From NCBI RefSeq assembly GCF_013408245.1, contig NZ_JACBYS010000001.1:1054001-1118000 (forward strand): DNA of 64,000 nucleotides. The letters are read 5' to 3'. Source of the stretch: Duganella sp. 1224. Its GTDB lineage: Bacteria; Pseudomonadota; Gammaproteobacteria; Burkholderiales; Burkholderiaceae_D. The notes below the pieces were generated by a model that ran no database searches, was not told the origin of the DNA, and saw nothing but the letters and a program-made list of their open reading frames with translations. Shown here one piece after another: positions 35,799-45,439 of the stretch. The position numbers were made by a program, and so were the translations under genes. Every line of letters starts with the position of its first letter. The first letter of the stretch is position 1.

Positions 35799-36214
35799 CG
35801 CGCCGCCGGCACAGCGACAAGCAACGCGGCATTGCCTTGCTGGAGGTGATGATCGCGCTGGTGATCCTTGGCATCGGCCTGCTGGGCGCAATCGGCATGC
35901 AGGCGCGCGCCTACGCGGCGCTGTCGGACGCAGGCCAGCGCGCCGAGGCCACGCTGGCCTGCGAAAAGCTGGTCGGCACCATCAGCACCGATGCCGCCAA
36001 TGTGGCCAACTACGCGCTGGCCGAGGGCGCCACGCCGAACGCCACCATCGGCCCCTGGGTACGCGAGACCACGGCTGCGATCCCCGGCGCCGTCATCTCG
36101 GTGGTGGTCACGCCGCAGGCGCGCCGCAGCCAGGTCGACATCAGCATCCGCTGGACTCGCAAGGCGGGCGCGGCGGAAATCCGCCAACAGCTCACCGCTT
36201 ACATAGGATCCTGA
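35795..36214 (+). CDS. pilV: Type IV pilus minor pilin PilV
   Basis: The 139-residue prepilin has the leader MTRRRHSDKQRG, then IALLEVMIALVILGIGLLG, the PilV-type N-terminal helix with Glu5. PilV helps prime pilus assembly together with PilW, PilX and PilY1. It overlaps fimT by four bases and is followed by pilW after one base. Confidence 0.88.
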   Translation: MTRRRHSDKQRGIALLEVMIALVILGIGLLGAIGMQARAYAALSDAGQRAEATLACEKLVGTISTDAANVANYALAEGATPNATIGPWVRETTAAIPGAVISVVVTPQARRSQVDISIRWTRKAGAAEIRQQLTAYIGS

Positions 36215-36215
36215 C

Positions 36216-37415
36216 ATGCGCCGCCTCTCCGTTGTGCGCCGCGTGGCCGGCTTCTCGCTGGTGGAGCTGATGGTCAGCGTGGTGATCGGCATGCTGGCCA
36301 TCCTGTTCGCCACGCGGCTGGTCATCGGCGGCGAAAAGAGCAAGGATGGCGCGGTCGGTGGCTCCGATTCGATGCAAAACGGCATGCTGGCGCTGTACTC
36401 GATCAGCAACGACGCCGCGCAAGCCGGCTGGGGCATCAACGACCCGCTGGCGGCCGGCTGCCAGACCAGCTTCAGCGACACCGGCGGCTACGCGCTGGCG
36501 CAGATCAGCGTCGGCGGCGTCACCCGCACGCCGCTGGCGGCCGCCGTGATCCAGCCCGGCGGCAGCGGGCCGGACGTGATTTCGCTGTACGCCGGCAAAT
36601 CCGCCGCCGCCGTCGGTTCGCTGCGCACCAACGGCGCCATCGCCGCTGGCGCCGCCGTCTTGCCGACCACCACGCTGTCGCCGTTCGGCTTCGCCGCTGG
36701 CGACGTGCTGCTGGTGGTACCGGAACCGGCCACCGCCGCCAATCCGTCCTGCTCGATCGTGCAGATGAGCGGCGCCTTGCCCGCGCCTAACAACGACACG
36801 CTCACCCTGGGCAGCGGCAATAGCTTCCGCTTCGGCCCCGCTGGCGGCATCGCCAACGGCTACGCCCAGGGCGGCGGCCGCATCTTCAATCTTGGGCCGG
36901 CGGCGCGGCTGTCCTTCCATACGTGGTCGGTGGCCGGCGGCAACCTGCTGCTGCGCGCCACCGACCTGGCCGGCGCCGGCGCGCAGGGCGTGGCGGTGAC
37001 CGACAACATCGTCTCGATCAAGGCCCAGTACGGGCTGGACACGCGCACCTTCGCCGTCTACAACCCGCTGCCGGCGCCGGACGGTAATGGCGTGCAACTG
37101 ACCCAGTGGAGCAACACCATGATCGACGCCGACGGCGACCTTACCGTGGCCGGTCCCGGCGACTTCCAGCGCGTGGTGGCGCTGCGGCTGGCGGTGGTGG
37201 CGCGCAGCAAGCATCCCGAGCGGCCGGGCAGCGATGGCCATTGCCACACGGCTAACGCCCAGCCGGTGGTGTTCAACACGGCGGTGGGCGGGGCGGCGGC
37301 GGTGCCGGTCAGCGTCAATGTCGCCGTGGCCGGCGATCCGGTCGCCTGGCAGTGCTATCGCTACCGGGTGTTTGAAACCGTGGTTCCGGTGCGCAACGCG
37401 CAATGGAGGCCGTGA
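36216..37415 (+). CDS. pilW: Type IV pilus minor pilin PilW
   Basis: The 399-residue prepilin has a leader ending VAG and the helix FSLVELMVSVVIGMLAI. The large globular domain is typical of PilW, which with PilV and PilX forms the tip-priming complex. The C-terminal VAWQCYRYRVFETVVPVRN is a frequent PilW ending. The stop overlaps the pilX ATG in TGATG. Confidence 0.9.
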   Translation: MRRLSVVRRVAGFSLVELMVSVVIGMLAILFATRLVIGGEKSKDGAVGGSDSMQNGMLALYSISNDAAQAGWGINDPLAAGCQTSFSDTGGYALAQISVGGVTRTPLAAAVIQPGGSGPDVISLYAGKSAAAVGSLRTNGAIAAGAAVLPTTTLSPFGFAAGDVLLVVPEPATAANPSCSIVQMSGALPAPNNDTLTLGSGNSFRFGPAGGIANGYAQGGGRIFNLGPAARLSFHTWSVAGGNLLLRATDLAGAGAQGVAVTDNIVSIKAQYGLDTRTFAVYNPLPAPDGNGVQLTQWSNTMIDADGDLTVAGPGDFQRVVALRLAVVARSKHPERPGSDGHCHTANAQPVVFNTAVGGAAAVPVSVNVAVAGDPVAWQCYRYRVFETVVPVRNAQWRP

Positions 37416-38026
37416 TGCCGCGCCGCCCATCGTCGCCTCTGCCGTTGTTGCCGCGCCAGCGCGGCGTCGCCTTGCCGGTGATCCTGATCATGCTGACGGT
37501 GATGCTGGTGACCAGCATCTACCTGCTGCGCGCCAGCACCTCGACCACGCTGACCGTGACCAACCTGGCCTACGACGCCGCGCTCAGCAAGGAGGCCGAC
37601 CTCGGCGTGCACGCCGCCTTCGAGTGGCTGTCGCAGCCCACCACCAAGGCGCTGCTGCTGGCCGACAGCCCGGCCAACGGTTACGTCGCCAGCGTCAATC
37701 CGGTCTGGACCGTCAGCACGCCGGCCTTCTGGACCGGTTCGGTAACGGTTGATCCGGTGGGCGGCGGCAGCCGGGTGGAATACGTGATTCACCGCATGTG
37801 CACATTTGCGGGCGCCTACAACGCCACCACGCCCGCCGCCAACAGCTGCATGCTGAGCGCGGCGAAGCAGGGCGTGGCGGCGCCGGTGGCGCTGGGCTCC
37901 AGCCTGTCGCAGAACGCGCCGCAGTACGACGGCCAGCCGCAACTGCACTACGTGATCACCGCGCGCATCTTCGGGCCGCGCGGCGGCAACGTGGTGGTGC
38001 AGTCGGTCGTGATGATGGGGCCGTGA
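37415..38026 (+). CDS. pilX: Type IV pilus minor pilin PilX
   Basis: The 203-residue protein has a basic N-terminus and the PilX-type helix GVALPVILIMLTVMLV; as in other PilX proteins, position 5 of the mature chain is not a glutamate of the usual kind. I chose the ATG at 37415, which has GGAGG five bases upstream and overlaps the pilW stop; an ATG four codons earlier is in frame. PilX lies just before pilY1 and links it to the priming complex. Confidence 0.85.
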   Translation: MPRRPSSPLPLLPRQRGVALPVILIMLTVMLVTSIYLLRASTSTTLTVTNLAYDAALSKEADLGVHAAFEWLSQPTTKALLLADSPANGYVASVNPVWTVSTPAFWTGSVTVDPVGGGSRVEYVIHRMCTFAGAYNATTPAANSCMLSAAKQGVAAPVALGSSLSQNAPQYDGQPQLHYVITARIFGPRGGNVVVQSVVMMGP

Positions 38027-38093
38027 GGCGCGGCCGGCAGCCTGCGCAGGTCGCGGGCGGCAATTGGCGATTTTTGAAATGGATGATCGAATC

Positions 38094-41000
38094 ATGAAAT
38101 ACCCACTGTCCCTGATGGCCCGCCGCGCCTTGCTGCCGTTGATGCTGCTGGCATCGGCGGCGGCGCTGGCCGCCGCCACGCAGATCGCCCAGGTGCCGCT
38201 GCTGAACATCACCGGCACCGGCACGGTCAAGCCCAACCTGATGCTGCTGTTCGATAACTCCGGCTCGATGGACCAGGCTTACACGCCGGACTACGTGGAC
38301 GACGCCATCTGCCGCGGCGGCGCCACGCTGGCCGCCAGCGCGGTCAGCTGCTCGCCCGGCCATCCGCCGTACATGACGTCCGACTTCAACAAGCAGTACT
38401 ACAACCCGGCCATCCTGTACGCGGTGCCGGTACGCGCCGACGGCAGCCTCTACCCGTCCCAGACCGCCGCCAACACCAGCAACTGGGGCAACGTCAGCAA
38501 CGACGGCTTTGGCGTCCGCTACAGCGTGCTGGGCGGCAGCGCCAGCAGCACCGCCTCCTCGGTCAACCTGGTGACCGGCTTCCCCGATCTGCGCTGGTGC
38601 AACCCGAACAACAACAGCGACTGCGGCGTCAACACCACCACCTACACCTACCCGGACGCCAGCCACACCTCGGCCAGCGCCATCTACGGCGCGCCGTACT
38701 ACTACACCATCGGCGTGACCGAGTACTGCACCGACGATACCATGACCGTGTGCCGCACCACCTCGGCCGGCGCCGGCGCGCCGCCCAACTATCCGGTGCC
38801 GGTCAAGGTCCGCTGGTGCAACGACAAGACGCTGACCAATTGCCAGGCCAAGCAGGTGGGCGCGTTCAAGTATCCGCGCTATTCGACCTCGGCCGGCTCG
38901 GTGGCGGCCTACGCCACCATCGCCATCGGCACCTCGGCCAGCACCGGTTCGCTGTCGGTCAGCAGCGTCAGCATCAATGAAAACGGCAGCAACGTCACGC
39001 TGACGTCCGGTGCCGTGACGGCTGCGGGCGGCACCACCACCGCCATCAACCGCCAGGCCATGGCCAGCGCGCTGGCGTCGAACATCAACAACAACGGCGC
39101 GGCCACGCAATACCTGGCCTGCGTGCGCACGCCCACCGGCGTCAGCAATGTGCCGACCTGCGCCAGCCTCGGCATCACGCTGAGCGCGGACAACATCGTT
39201 GCCGTGGTGGCGGTCGATTGCACGGCCACGCCCAAGAGCGCCGCCACCTGCCCGCGCATTTTCGACGCCTCGCGCGCCGGCTACGCGCTGACCGTGGCCA
39301 CCTCGCCATCGGCGGCGGTGCCGTCGACCGCGCTGCTGACCATCAGCGGCACCGCCGCCAATTCGTTGCTGCTGTTCACCACCGTCAAGCTCGACAGTAC
39401 GACGCTGGCCAACAACATCTCGATCCCGCGCAACGCCAGCGCGGCCACGGCGGCCAGCGCCATCGTCAACGCCATCGGCACCGGCGCCAACGTGCGCGCC
39501 TACGTCGGCGGCAACAACGTCACGACGATCTGCGGCGCCGCCACCAACCGCAGCGTTTGCCTGGTGAACGTGGCGGCCACCGGCAATGGGCAGGTGCCGT
39601 CCGCCTCGGCCGTGTCCGGGCTGACGTTCAGCGCCACCAACAGCGCCGGCTACGCCGACACCATCCCGATCACCACCGCGCCGATGTCGGGCGGCTCGAC
39701 CGGGCCGAGCAGCTTCACCCGCGTCAACATTGTTTCCGGCAGCACCTATCCGAAGGGCAGCGACCGCACCGACTGCGTGGCCCAGGCCGGCGTCTGCACC
39801 TACCAGGAGGAGATGACCAACTTCGCCAACTGGTACGTCTACTACAAGACGCGCCTGCAAATGATGAAGACCTCGGTGGGCATCGCCTTCTCGGCGCTCA
39901 ACGCCAACTACAAGGTCGGCTATGCCAGATTGTCGGTGGCGGCCACCGGCGGCGCCATGGACATGGTACCGACCGACTTCACCGGCACCTCGCGCAGCAC
40001 CTGGTACACCAAGCTGTACGGCACCACCACCTCGGGCTCGACGCCCAGCCGGCCGGCGATGGACAGCGTCGGCCGCATGTTCGCCAACGTCACGCCCTAC
40101 CAGTACGCGGCCGGGCAGGAGGTGGTGCAGTTCCCGTGCCAGCAGAACTTCCTGATCTTCACCACCGACGGCTACTGGAACGGCGGCTCGACCCGCGACT
40201 ACGGCGACGGCTATTCGCCGATCGTCAACAACGACAACGTCGAAAGCACCACGCGCTTTTGCAGCTACGCGGCCGGCTGCGTTGACATCCGCGCGCAAAG
40301 CCAGCCGTCGCTGGCCGACGTTGCGCTGCACTGGTACAACGGCGGCTCCAGCACCGGCACCGTGTCGCTGCGGCCGGCGCTGGAGCCGAACATGAACAAG
40401 CCCGGCTCGGTGCCGGCGCGCTCCGGCGAAAACACCCACTTGCACATGAACACCTACACGCTGGGCCTGGGCGTGGACGGCGTGATGAACTACGACCCCA
40501 ACTACGACACCACCGCGCGCAAGGTCGGCGGCGACTTCTACAACCTGATCACGCGGGTGCAGACCGGCTGCCCATGGAACAACAACGGCCCCTACGTGTG
40601 GCCGAACCCGGACGTGACCAACACCGGCAACACGGTGCAGGAGCGGGTGGACGACCTGTGGCACGCCGCCGTCAACGGCCACGGCAAGTACTTCAGCGCC
40701 TCGCAGCCGAAGGAGGTGGTGGCCGGACTGAGCGAGGCGCTGTCGAACATGCAGATCCGCCTGGGCGCCGCCGCCGCGGCGGCCACCTCGACGCCCAATA
40801 TCTCGGTGCAGGACAACGACATCTTCTCGGACACCTTCACCACCGTCAAATGGTATGGCGAACTGTCGGCGCGCAAGATCAACGCCTCGACCGGCGAGGT
40901 CGGCACGGCGGTCACCTGGACCAGTTCGGACACCGTCGGCCGCAATCCCGGCGCCACCGGCCCGGCCGGGCGCGTCATCAAGATGCTGGACACCAGCAAT

Positions 41001-42716
41001 GGCGGCCTGAAGGAAGTCAGCTACGACAACATGAGCGCGCTGGAGAAGAGCTGGTTCAGCAACAAGTGCACGGCACTGGCGCAATGCACGCTGCTCACCT
41101 CGGCAGAGCGCGACACCGTCAACAACGGCGTCAACCTGGTCAACTGGCTGCGCGGCGCCCAGACCTATGCCGACGACCGCCTGTTCCGCGCCTACACGCT
41201 GACCGACCACACGCCGGCCGGCCTGAGCGGCCCGATTCCGATCGTGCTGGGCGACATCGCCTCGTCCAAGCCGGCCTACCTGCGCGACGCCCGCAAGAGC
41301 TACACCCGCGCCGGCTACGCCAGCTTCAAGGCCGGCACGCAGACGCGGCCGGCCACCGTGTTCACCGCCGCCAACGACGGCATGCTGCACGCCTTCGACG
41401 CCAGCAACGGCAACGAGCGCTGGGCCTACATGCCGCGCATTACGATGAAAAAGCTGTACCTGCAGGCCAGCACCACCTACGGCACCAACCACCAGTTCAC
41501 CACCGACGGCGCGCCCGAACTGGGCGACGTGCAGATTGGCGGCGTGTGGAAAACCGTGCTGGTGGCTGGCCTCAACGGCGGCGGACGCGGCTACTACGCG
41601 CTGGACGTGACCGACCCCACCAATCCGGTCGCGCTGTGGGAACTGTGCGCCGACAGCGCCATCTGCAGCCGCAACGACCCCGACCTCGGCCTCAGCTTCG
41701 GCAACCCGCAATTTGGCCTGTGGAACAACCAGTGGGTGGTGTTCCTGACCTCTGGCTACAACAACGTGCCAGGCACGGACGGCGTCAACACCGGCAGCGG
41801 CCAGGGCATCCTGTACATCGTCGACGTCGCCACCGGCGCGGTGCTCAAAAAAGTCTCGACGCTGACCGGCGACACCACCACGCCGTCCGGCCTGGCCAAG
41901 ATCACCGCCATCAGCAGCGACCCCAACCTGGACCCGGTCACCACCTACATCTACGGCGGCGACGTCAACGGCCGCATGTGGCGCTTCGACCTGACCGACA
42001 GCACCGGCGCCACCGTGCCGGTGGTCAAGATGGGCGACGCCGGCACCAGCAAGCCGATCACCACGCGGCCGGACGTGACGCTGTGCGCCATGACCAGCAG
42101 CAGCACCGACGCCGGCGTCACCAGCAGCGCCACCACCGCCCAGCGCGTGGTGTTGTTCGGCACCGGCCGCCTGCTGGACGTGCCGGATACCACCAACACC
42201 GACGTCCAGAGCCTGTTCCTGCTGAAGGACAGCGGCGCCACCATCAATGTGCGCGGCGCCAGCATGGTGCAGCAGACGCTGAGCCAGGTCGGCACCAGCA
42301 GCAACATTACCTTCGCGCTGAGCAGCAACCCGGTCGACCTGAGCCAGAGGGACGGCTGGTTCTTCGACTGGAGCGTGACGCCGGGCGAGCGCATGAACCT
42401 GGACCCGCAGATCGTCAGCGGCGTGGCCAACGTGGTGACCAACCTGCCGTCGTCGTCGTCGGCCTGCTCGGTGGGCGGCACCAGCAACGCCTACCAGGTC
42501 GACATCTGCACCGGCAACGCGCTGCCGAACACGCCGGCCGGCACCATCCTGTCGTCGGACTCGGCGGCGGTGGGCTTCATCATCTACCGGTTGCAGAATG
42601 GCCAGCTGAAGATGACCACCACGCTGGCCACCGGCGTCACCAAGACCACCCAGCTGCAGGAAGGCAAATCGGCCGAGGCGCACCGGGTCGGCTGGCGGCG
42701 GGTGCAGGGGGAATAA
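38094..42716 (+). CDS. pilY1: PilY1, type IV pilus tip adhesin and assembly factor
   Basis: The 1,540-residue secreted protein has a Sec signal peptide (1-28), and near residues 50-65 LMLLFDNSGSMDQ, a von Willebrand A-type metal-binding segment. A large low-conservation middle is rich in Thr/Ser/Ala. A C-terminal PilC/PilY beta-propeller runs from about residue 1,040 (FTAANDGMLHAFDASNGNE, then VLVAGLNGGGRGYYALDV and YIYGGDVNGRMWRFD). PilY1 sits at the pilus tip, is needed for pilus extension, and binds surfaces and calcium in Pseudomonas. The start ATG at 38094 directly precedes the signal peptide. Confidence 0.93.
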   Translation: MKYPLSLMARRALLPLMLLASAAALAAATQIAQVPLLNITGTGTVKPNLMLLFDNSGSMDQAYTPDYVDDAICRGGATLAASAVSCSPGHPPYMTSDFNKQYYNPAILYAVPVRADGSLYPSQTAANTSNWGNVSNDGFGVRYSVLGGSASSTASSVNLVTGFPDLRWCNPNNNSDCGVNTTTYTYPDASHTSASAIYGAPYYYTIGVTEYCTDDTMTVCRTTSAGAGAPPNYPVPVKVRWCNDKTLTNCQAKQVGAFKYPRYSTSAGSVAAYATIAIGTSASTGSLSVSSVSINENGSNVTLTSGAVTAAGGTTTAINRQAMASALASNINNNGAATQYLACVRTPTGVSNVPTCASLGITLSADNIVAVVAVDCTATPKSAATCPRIFDASRAGYALTVATSPSAAVPSTALLTISGTAANSLLLFTTVKLDSTTLANNISIPRNASAATAASAIVNAIGTGANVRAYVGGNNVTTICGAATNRSVCLVNVAATGNGQVPSASAVSGLTFSATNSAGYADTIPITTAPMSGGSTGPSSFTRVNIVSGSTYPKGSDRTDCVAQAGVCTYQEEMTNFANWYVYYKTRLQMMKTSVGIAFSALNANYKVGYARLSVAATGGAMDMVPTDFTGTSRSTWYTKLYGTTTSGSTPSRPAMDSVGRMFANVTPYQYAAGQEVVQFPCQQNFLIFTTDGYWNGGSTRDYGDGYSPIVNNDNVESTTRFCSYAAGCVDIRAQSQPSLADVALHWYNGGSSTGTVSLRPALEPNMNKPGSVPARSGENTHLHMNTYTLGLGVDGVMNYDPNYDTTARKVGGDFYNLITRVQTGCPWNNNGPYVWPNPDVTNTGNTVQERVDDLWHAAVNGHGKYFSASQPKEVVAGLSEALSNMQIRLGAAAAAATSTPNISVQDNDIFSDTFTTVKWYGELSARKINASTGEVGTAVTWTSSDTVGRNPGATGPAGRVIKMLDTSNGGLKEVSYDNMSALEKSWFSNKCTALAQCTLLTSAERDTVNNGVNLVNWLRGAQTYADDRLFRAYTLTDHTPAGLSGPIPIVLGDIASSKPAYLRDARKSYTRAGYASFKAGTQTRPATVFTAANDGMLHAFDASNGNERWAYMPRITMKKLYLQASTTYGTNHQFTTDGAPELGDVQIGGVWKTVLVAGLNGGGRGYYALDVTDPTNPVALWELCADSAICSRNDPDLGLSFGNPQFGLWNNQWVVFLTSGYNNVPGTDGVNTGSGQGILYIVDVATGAVLKKVSTLTGDTTTPSGLAKITAISSDPNLDPVTTYIYGGDVNGRMWRFDLTDSTGATVPVVKMGDAGTSKPITTRPDVTLCAMTSSSTDAGVTSSATTAQRVVLFGTGRLLDVPDTTNTDVQSLFLLKDSGATINVRGASMVQQTLSQVGTSSNITFALSSNPVDLSQRDGWFFDWSVTPGERMNLDPQIVSGVANVVTNLPSSSSACSVGGTSNAYQVDICTGNALPNTPAGTILSSDSAAVGFIIYRLQNGQLKMTTTLATGVTKTTQLQEGKSAEAHRVGWRRVQGE

Positions 42717-42785
42717 GTTGCTGTCGGCGGGGCCAAGAGCCGGTATAATCGAGGGTTTGCAGAACCGCCTCAGATCGCTCACACA

Positions 42786-44453
42786 ATGGTCAACGATACC
42801 GAAAACACAATCCCCGAGAACAATGACGACGCCGTCGCGGCGGCGTCCAGCGCCAAGACGCCGGCCCTGATCGCGCGCGAAGTGCAGCGCCGCCGCACGT
42901 TCGGCATCATCTCCCACCCGGACGCGGGTAAAACCACGCTGACCGAAAAACTGCTGCTGTTCTCGGGCGCGATCCAGATGGCGGGCACGGTCAAGGCGCG
43001 CAAATCGGGCCGCCACGCCACCTCGGACTGGATGGAAATCGAGAAGCAGCGCGGCATTTCGGTGGCCTCGTCGGTGATGCAGTTCGAATTCCGCGACCAC
43101 GTGGTCAACCTGCTGGACACCCCCGGCCACCAGGACTTTTCGGAAGACACCTACCGCGTGCTGACGGCAGTCGACTCGGCGCTGATGGTGATCGACGCCG
43201 CCAAGGGCGTGGAAGCGCAGACCATCAAGCTGCTGGACGTGTGCCGCATGCGCAACACGCCAATCGTCACCTTCATGAACAAGATGGACCGCGAAACGCG
43301 CGATCCGCTGGAACTGCTGGACGAGCTGGAATCGGTGCTGAAGATCAAGTGCGCGCCGGTGACGTGGCCGATCGGCATGGGCAAGAACTTCCGCGGCGTG
43401 TACCACCTGCTGAACGACACCATCATGCTGTTCAAGGCCGGCGAGGAGCGCGCCGACGGCGCCTTCGAGCTGATCGAAGGCATCGACAACCCGCGCCTGC
43501 AGGAAATGTTCCCGCTGGAGATGGACCAGCTGCGCATGGAAGTGGAACTGGTGCACGGCGCCTCCAACCCGTTCGACCTGGAGCAATTCCTGGCGGGCGT
43601 GCAGACGCCGGTGTTCTTTGGCTCGGCGATCAACAACTTCGGCGTGCGCGAGATCCTGTCGGCGCTGGTCGACTGGGCGCCGGCGCCGCGCGAGCGTGAC
43701 GCCACGGTGCGCGCGGTCGATCCGAAAGAAGAACCGTTCACCGGCTTCGTGTTCAAGATCCAGGCCAATATGGACCCGGCGCACCGCGACCGCATCGCCT
43801 TCCTGCGCGTGTGCTCGGGCCGCTTCGAGCGCGGCATGAAGGTCAAGCACCTGCGGCTGGGGCGCGAGGTCAAGGTATCGTCGGTGGTGACCTTCATGGC
43901 ATCGACCCGCGAGCAGGTGGAAGAAGCGTACGCCGGCGACATCATCGGCCTGCCGAACCACGGCAACATGCAGATTGGCGACTCGTTCTCCGAAGGCGAG
44001 CAGCTGACGTTTACTGGCATCCCGTTCTTCGCGCCGGACTTCTTCCGCCAGGTGCGCATCCGCAACCCGCTGAAAATCAAGCAATTGCACAAGGGCCTGC
44101 AACAGCTGGGCGAAGAAGGCGCGGTGCAGGTCTTCAAGCCGGTGCAAGGTGGCGAGCTGGTGCTGGGCGCGGTCGGCGTGCTGCAGTTTGAAGTGGTGGC
44201 CAGCCGCCTGATGAACGAATACGGCGTTGACGCGGTGTTTGAAAGCACCAGCATCAGCAGCGCGCGCTGGGTATCGAGCGAGGACAAGAAAGCGCTGGCC
44301 GACTTCGAAGCGGCGCTGGGCCACAACGTCGCCTACGACGCCGCCGGCAACCTGGCCTACCTGGCCACGTCCGGCGTCAACCTGCGCCTGACGCAGGAGC
44401 GCTGGCCCAAGCTGCAATTCCACGCCACCCGCGAACACTCCGCCAAGCTGTAA
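42786..44453 (+). CDS. prfC: Peptide chain release factor 3
   Basis: The 555-residue GTPase recycles RF1/RF2 from the ribosome after termination. G1 is [14 protein letters not shown]3 [13 protein letters not shown]4 NKMD. RF3-type domain II and III segments such as [14 protein letters not shown] and [15 protein letters not shown] are present. An N-terminal extension of about 30 acidic residues precedes [10 protein letters not shown], which is longer than the E. coli protein. The stop is 4 bp from a long palindrome shared with two other convergent junctions. Confidence 0.97.
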   Translation: MVNDTENTIPENNDDAVAAASSAKTPALIAREVQRRRTFGIISHPDAGKTTLTEKLLLFSGAIQMAGTVKARKSGRHATSDWMEIEKQRGISVASSVMQFEFRDHVVNLLDTPGHQDFSEDTYRVLTAVDSALMVIDAAKGVEAQTIKLLDVCRMRNTPIVTFMNKMDRETRDPLELLDELESVLKIKCAPVTWPIGMGKNFRGVYHLLNDTIMLFKAGEERADGAFELIEGIDNPRLQEMFPLEMDQLRMEVELVHGASNPFDLEQFLAGVQTPVFFGSAINNFGVREILSALVDWAPAPRERDATVRAVDPKEEPFTGFVFKIQANMDPAHRDRIAFLRVCSGRFERGMKVKHLRLGREVKVSSVVTFMASTREQVEEAYAGDIIGLPNHGNMQIGDSFSEGEQLTFTGIPFFAPDFFRQVRIRNPLKIKQLHKGLQQLGEEGAVQVFKPVQGGELVLGAVGVLQFEVVASRLMNEYGVDAVFESTSISSARWVSSEDKKALADFEAALGHNVAYDAAGNLAYLATSGVNLRLTQERWPKLQFHATREHSAKL

Positions 44454-44457
44454 ACTC

Positions 44458-44543
44458 CGGGGTCAGGTCCTCCATTTCTACACGGCCTCTACCGTACGCG
44501 AGCGTACGGTAGAGGCCGTGTAGAAATGGAGGACCTGACCCCG
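44458..44543. repeat. 86-bp perfect palindromic hairpin, copy 3 (prfC/nnrD junction)
   Basis: The 41-bp arms pair exactly around CGAG. The outer 31 bases of each arm equal copies 1 and 2. The tip differs: CCTCTACCGTACG replaces CCTCAACCGC, with matching change on the other arm. It again fills the gap between two convergent stop codons. Confidence 0.95.
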
Positions 44544-44545
44544 GG

Positions 44546-45439
44546 TTAAACGCGGAGGAGGGCGGGGACTTCGGTGCTGAGCTCGCGGGCGAGGTAGCCT
44601 AGCGGGCCGTGTTTCAGCGCCAATTGTTCGCCCGCCAGCGCGTGCAACGCGATGCCCCAGGCGGCTGCCTGTTCCAGCGTCGCGCCGCGCGCGGCCAGGC
44701 CAGTGATGATGCCGGCCAGTACGTCTCCCGATCCCGATATCGCCAATCCGGCATTGCCGCCTTCGTGCCGCCATTGGCGGCCGTCCACCGTCGCCACCAC
44801 CGTCACCGCGCCTTTCAGGGCTACCGTCGTTTGCCAGCGTTGCGCGGCCAGGCGGGCGGCGGCTTCCGGCTGGGCCTGGATGTCGTGCTTGTCGGCGCCG
44901 GTCAGGCGCGCCAGTTCGCCGGCGTGCGGCGTTAGCAGTACGGGGCGGTCGAAGCGGAAGCCTGCGGGAGTGGACGCCGCGTCACAGGCGGCGTCGCGGC
45001 CGACGATGCTCATGCCGGCCGCGTCCAGGATCAGGTGGGTGTCGGCGCAGTGTGGCAGCAGGGCACGGACCAGATGGCAGCAGGCGGCGTCATCCTGCAT
45101 GCCGGGGCCGATCAGGACGGCACTGGCCTGGCTGCAGGCGTGATGCAGGCTGGCGGCGTGGTCGGCCAGCAGGCCGCCGTCTGGCGTTTCTTCCAGACTG
45201 ATCACGCGCGCTTCCGGCACGGCGGTGCCGATGTGGGCCGCCACGCTGGCGGCGGTGGCGATGGTCAGCTTGCCGGCGCCGGCCCGCAAGGCGGCGCTGG
45301 CGGCCAGCAGCACCGCGCCAGGCATCTCGCGCGCGCCGGCGACGATCAGCACATGCCCGCGCGCTTCCTTGTCGGCATCGGCGCCCGGCATCGGCAGGGG
45401 CCACTGGCGCAGCAGGGCGGGCGTGATGTCCTGGTTCAT
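44546..45439 (-). CDS. nnrD: ADP-dependent NAD(P)H-hydrate dehydratase
   Basis: The 297-residue ribokinase-fold enzyme repairs hydrated NADH/NADPH. The signature NAGLAISGSGDVLAGII is intact, and PHAGELARL and GHVLIVAGAR are typical. In many bacteria it is fused to the epimerase NnrE; here it is a stand-alone dehydratase, and no epimerase gene is near. The ATG at 45439 overlaps the stop of the upstream phosphatase gene by four bases; the long open frame upstream is not used. Confidence 0.93.
   Translation of the reverse strand: MNQDITPALLRQWPLPMPGADADKEARGHVLIVAGAREMPGAVLLAASAALRAGAGKLTIATAASVAAHIGTAVPEARVISLEETPDGGLLADHAASLHHACSQASAVLIGPGMQDDAACCHLVRALLPHCADTHLILDAAGMSIVGRDAACDAASTPAGFRFDRPVLLTPHAGELARLTGADKHDIQAQPEAAARLAAQRWQTTVALKGAVTVVATVDGRQWRHEGGNAGLAISGSGDVLAGIITGLAARGATLEQAAAWGIALHALAGEQLALKHGPLGYLARELSTEVPALLRV

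Noticed and set aside
37956..44438. Open frame of 2,160 codons on the minus strand across pilX, pilY1 and prfC
   Set aside because: It lies antisense to three well-supported genes and has the Arg/Gly/His-rich composition expected from the strong GC bias of the opposite strand; no domain is recognisable.
15896..44543. Repeated elements considered as a CRISPR-like set
   Set aside because: Only three copies exist, far apart and at gene junctions, with no regular spacers and no cas genes.
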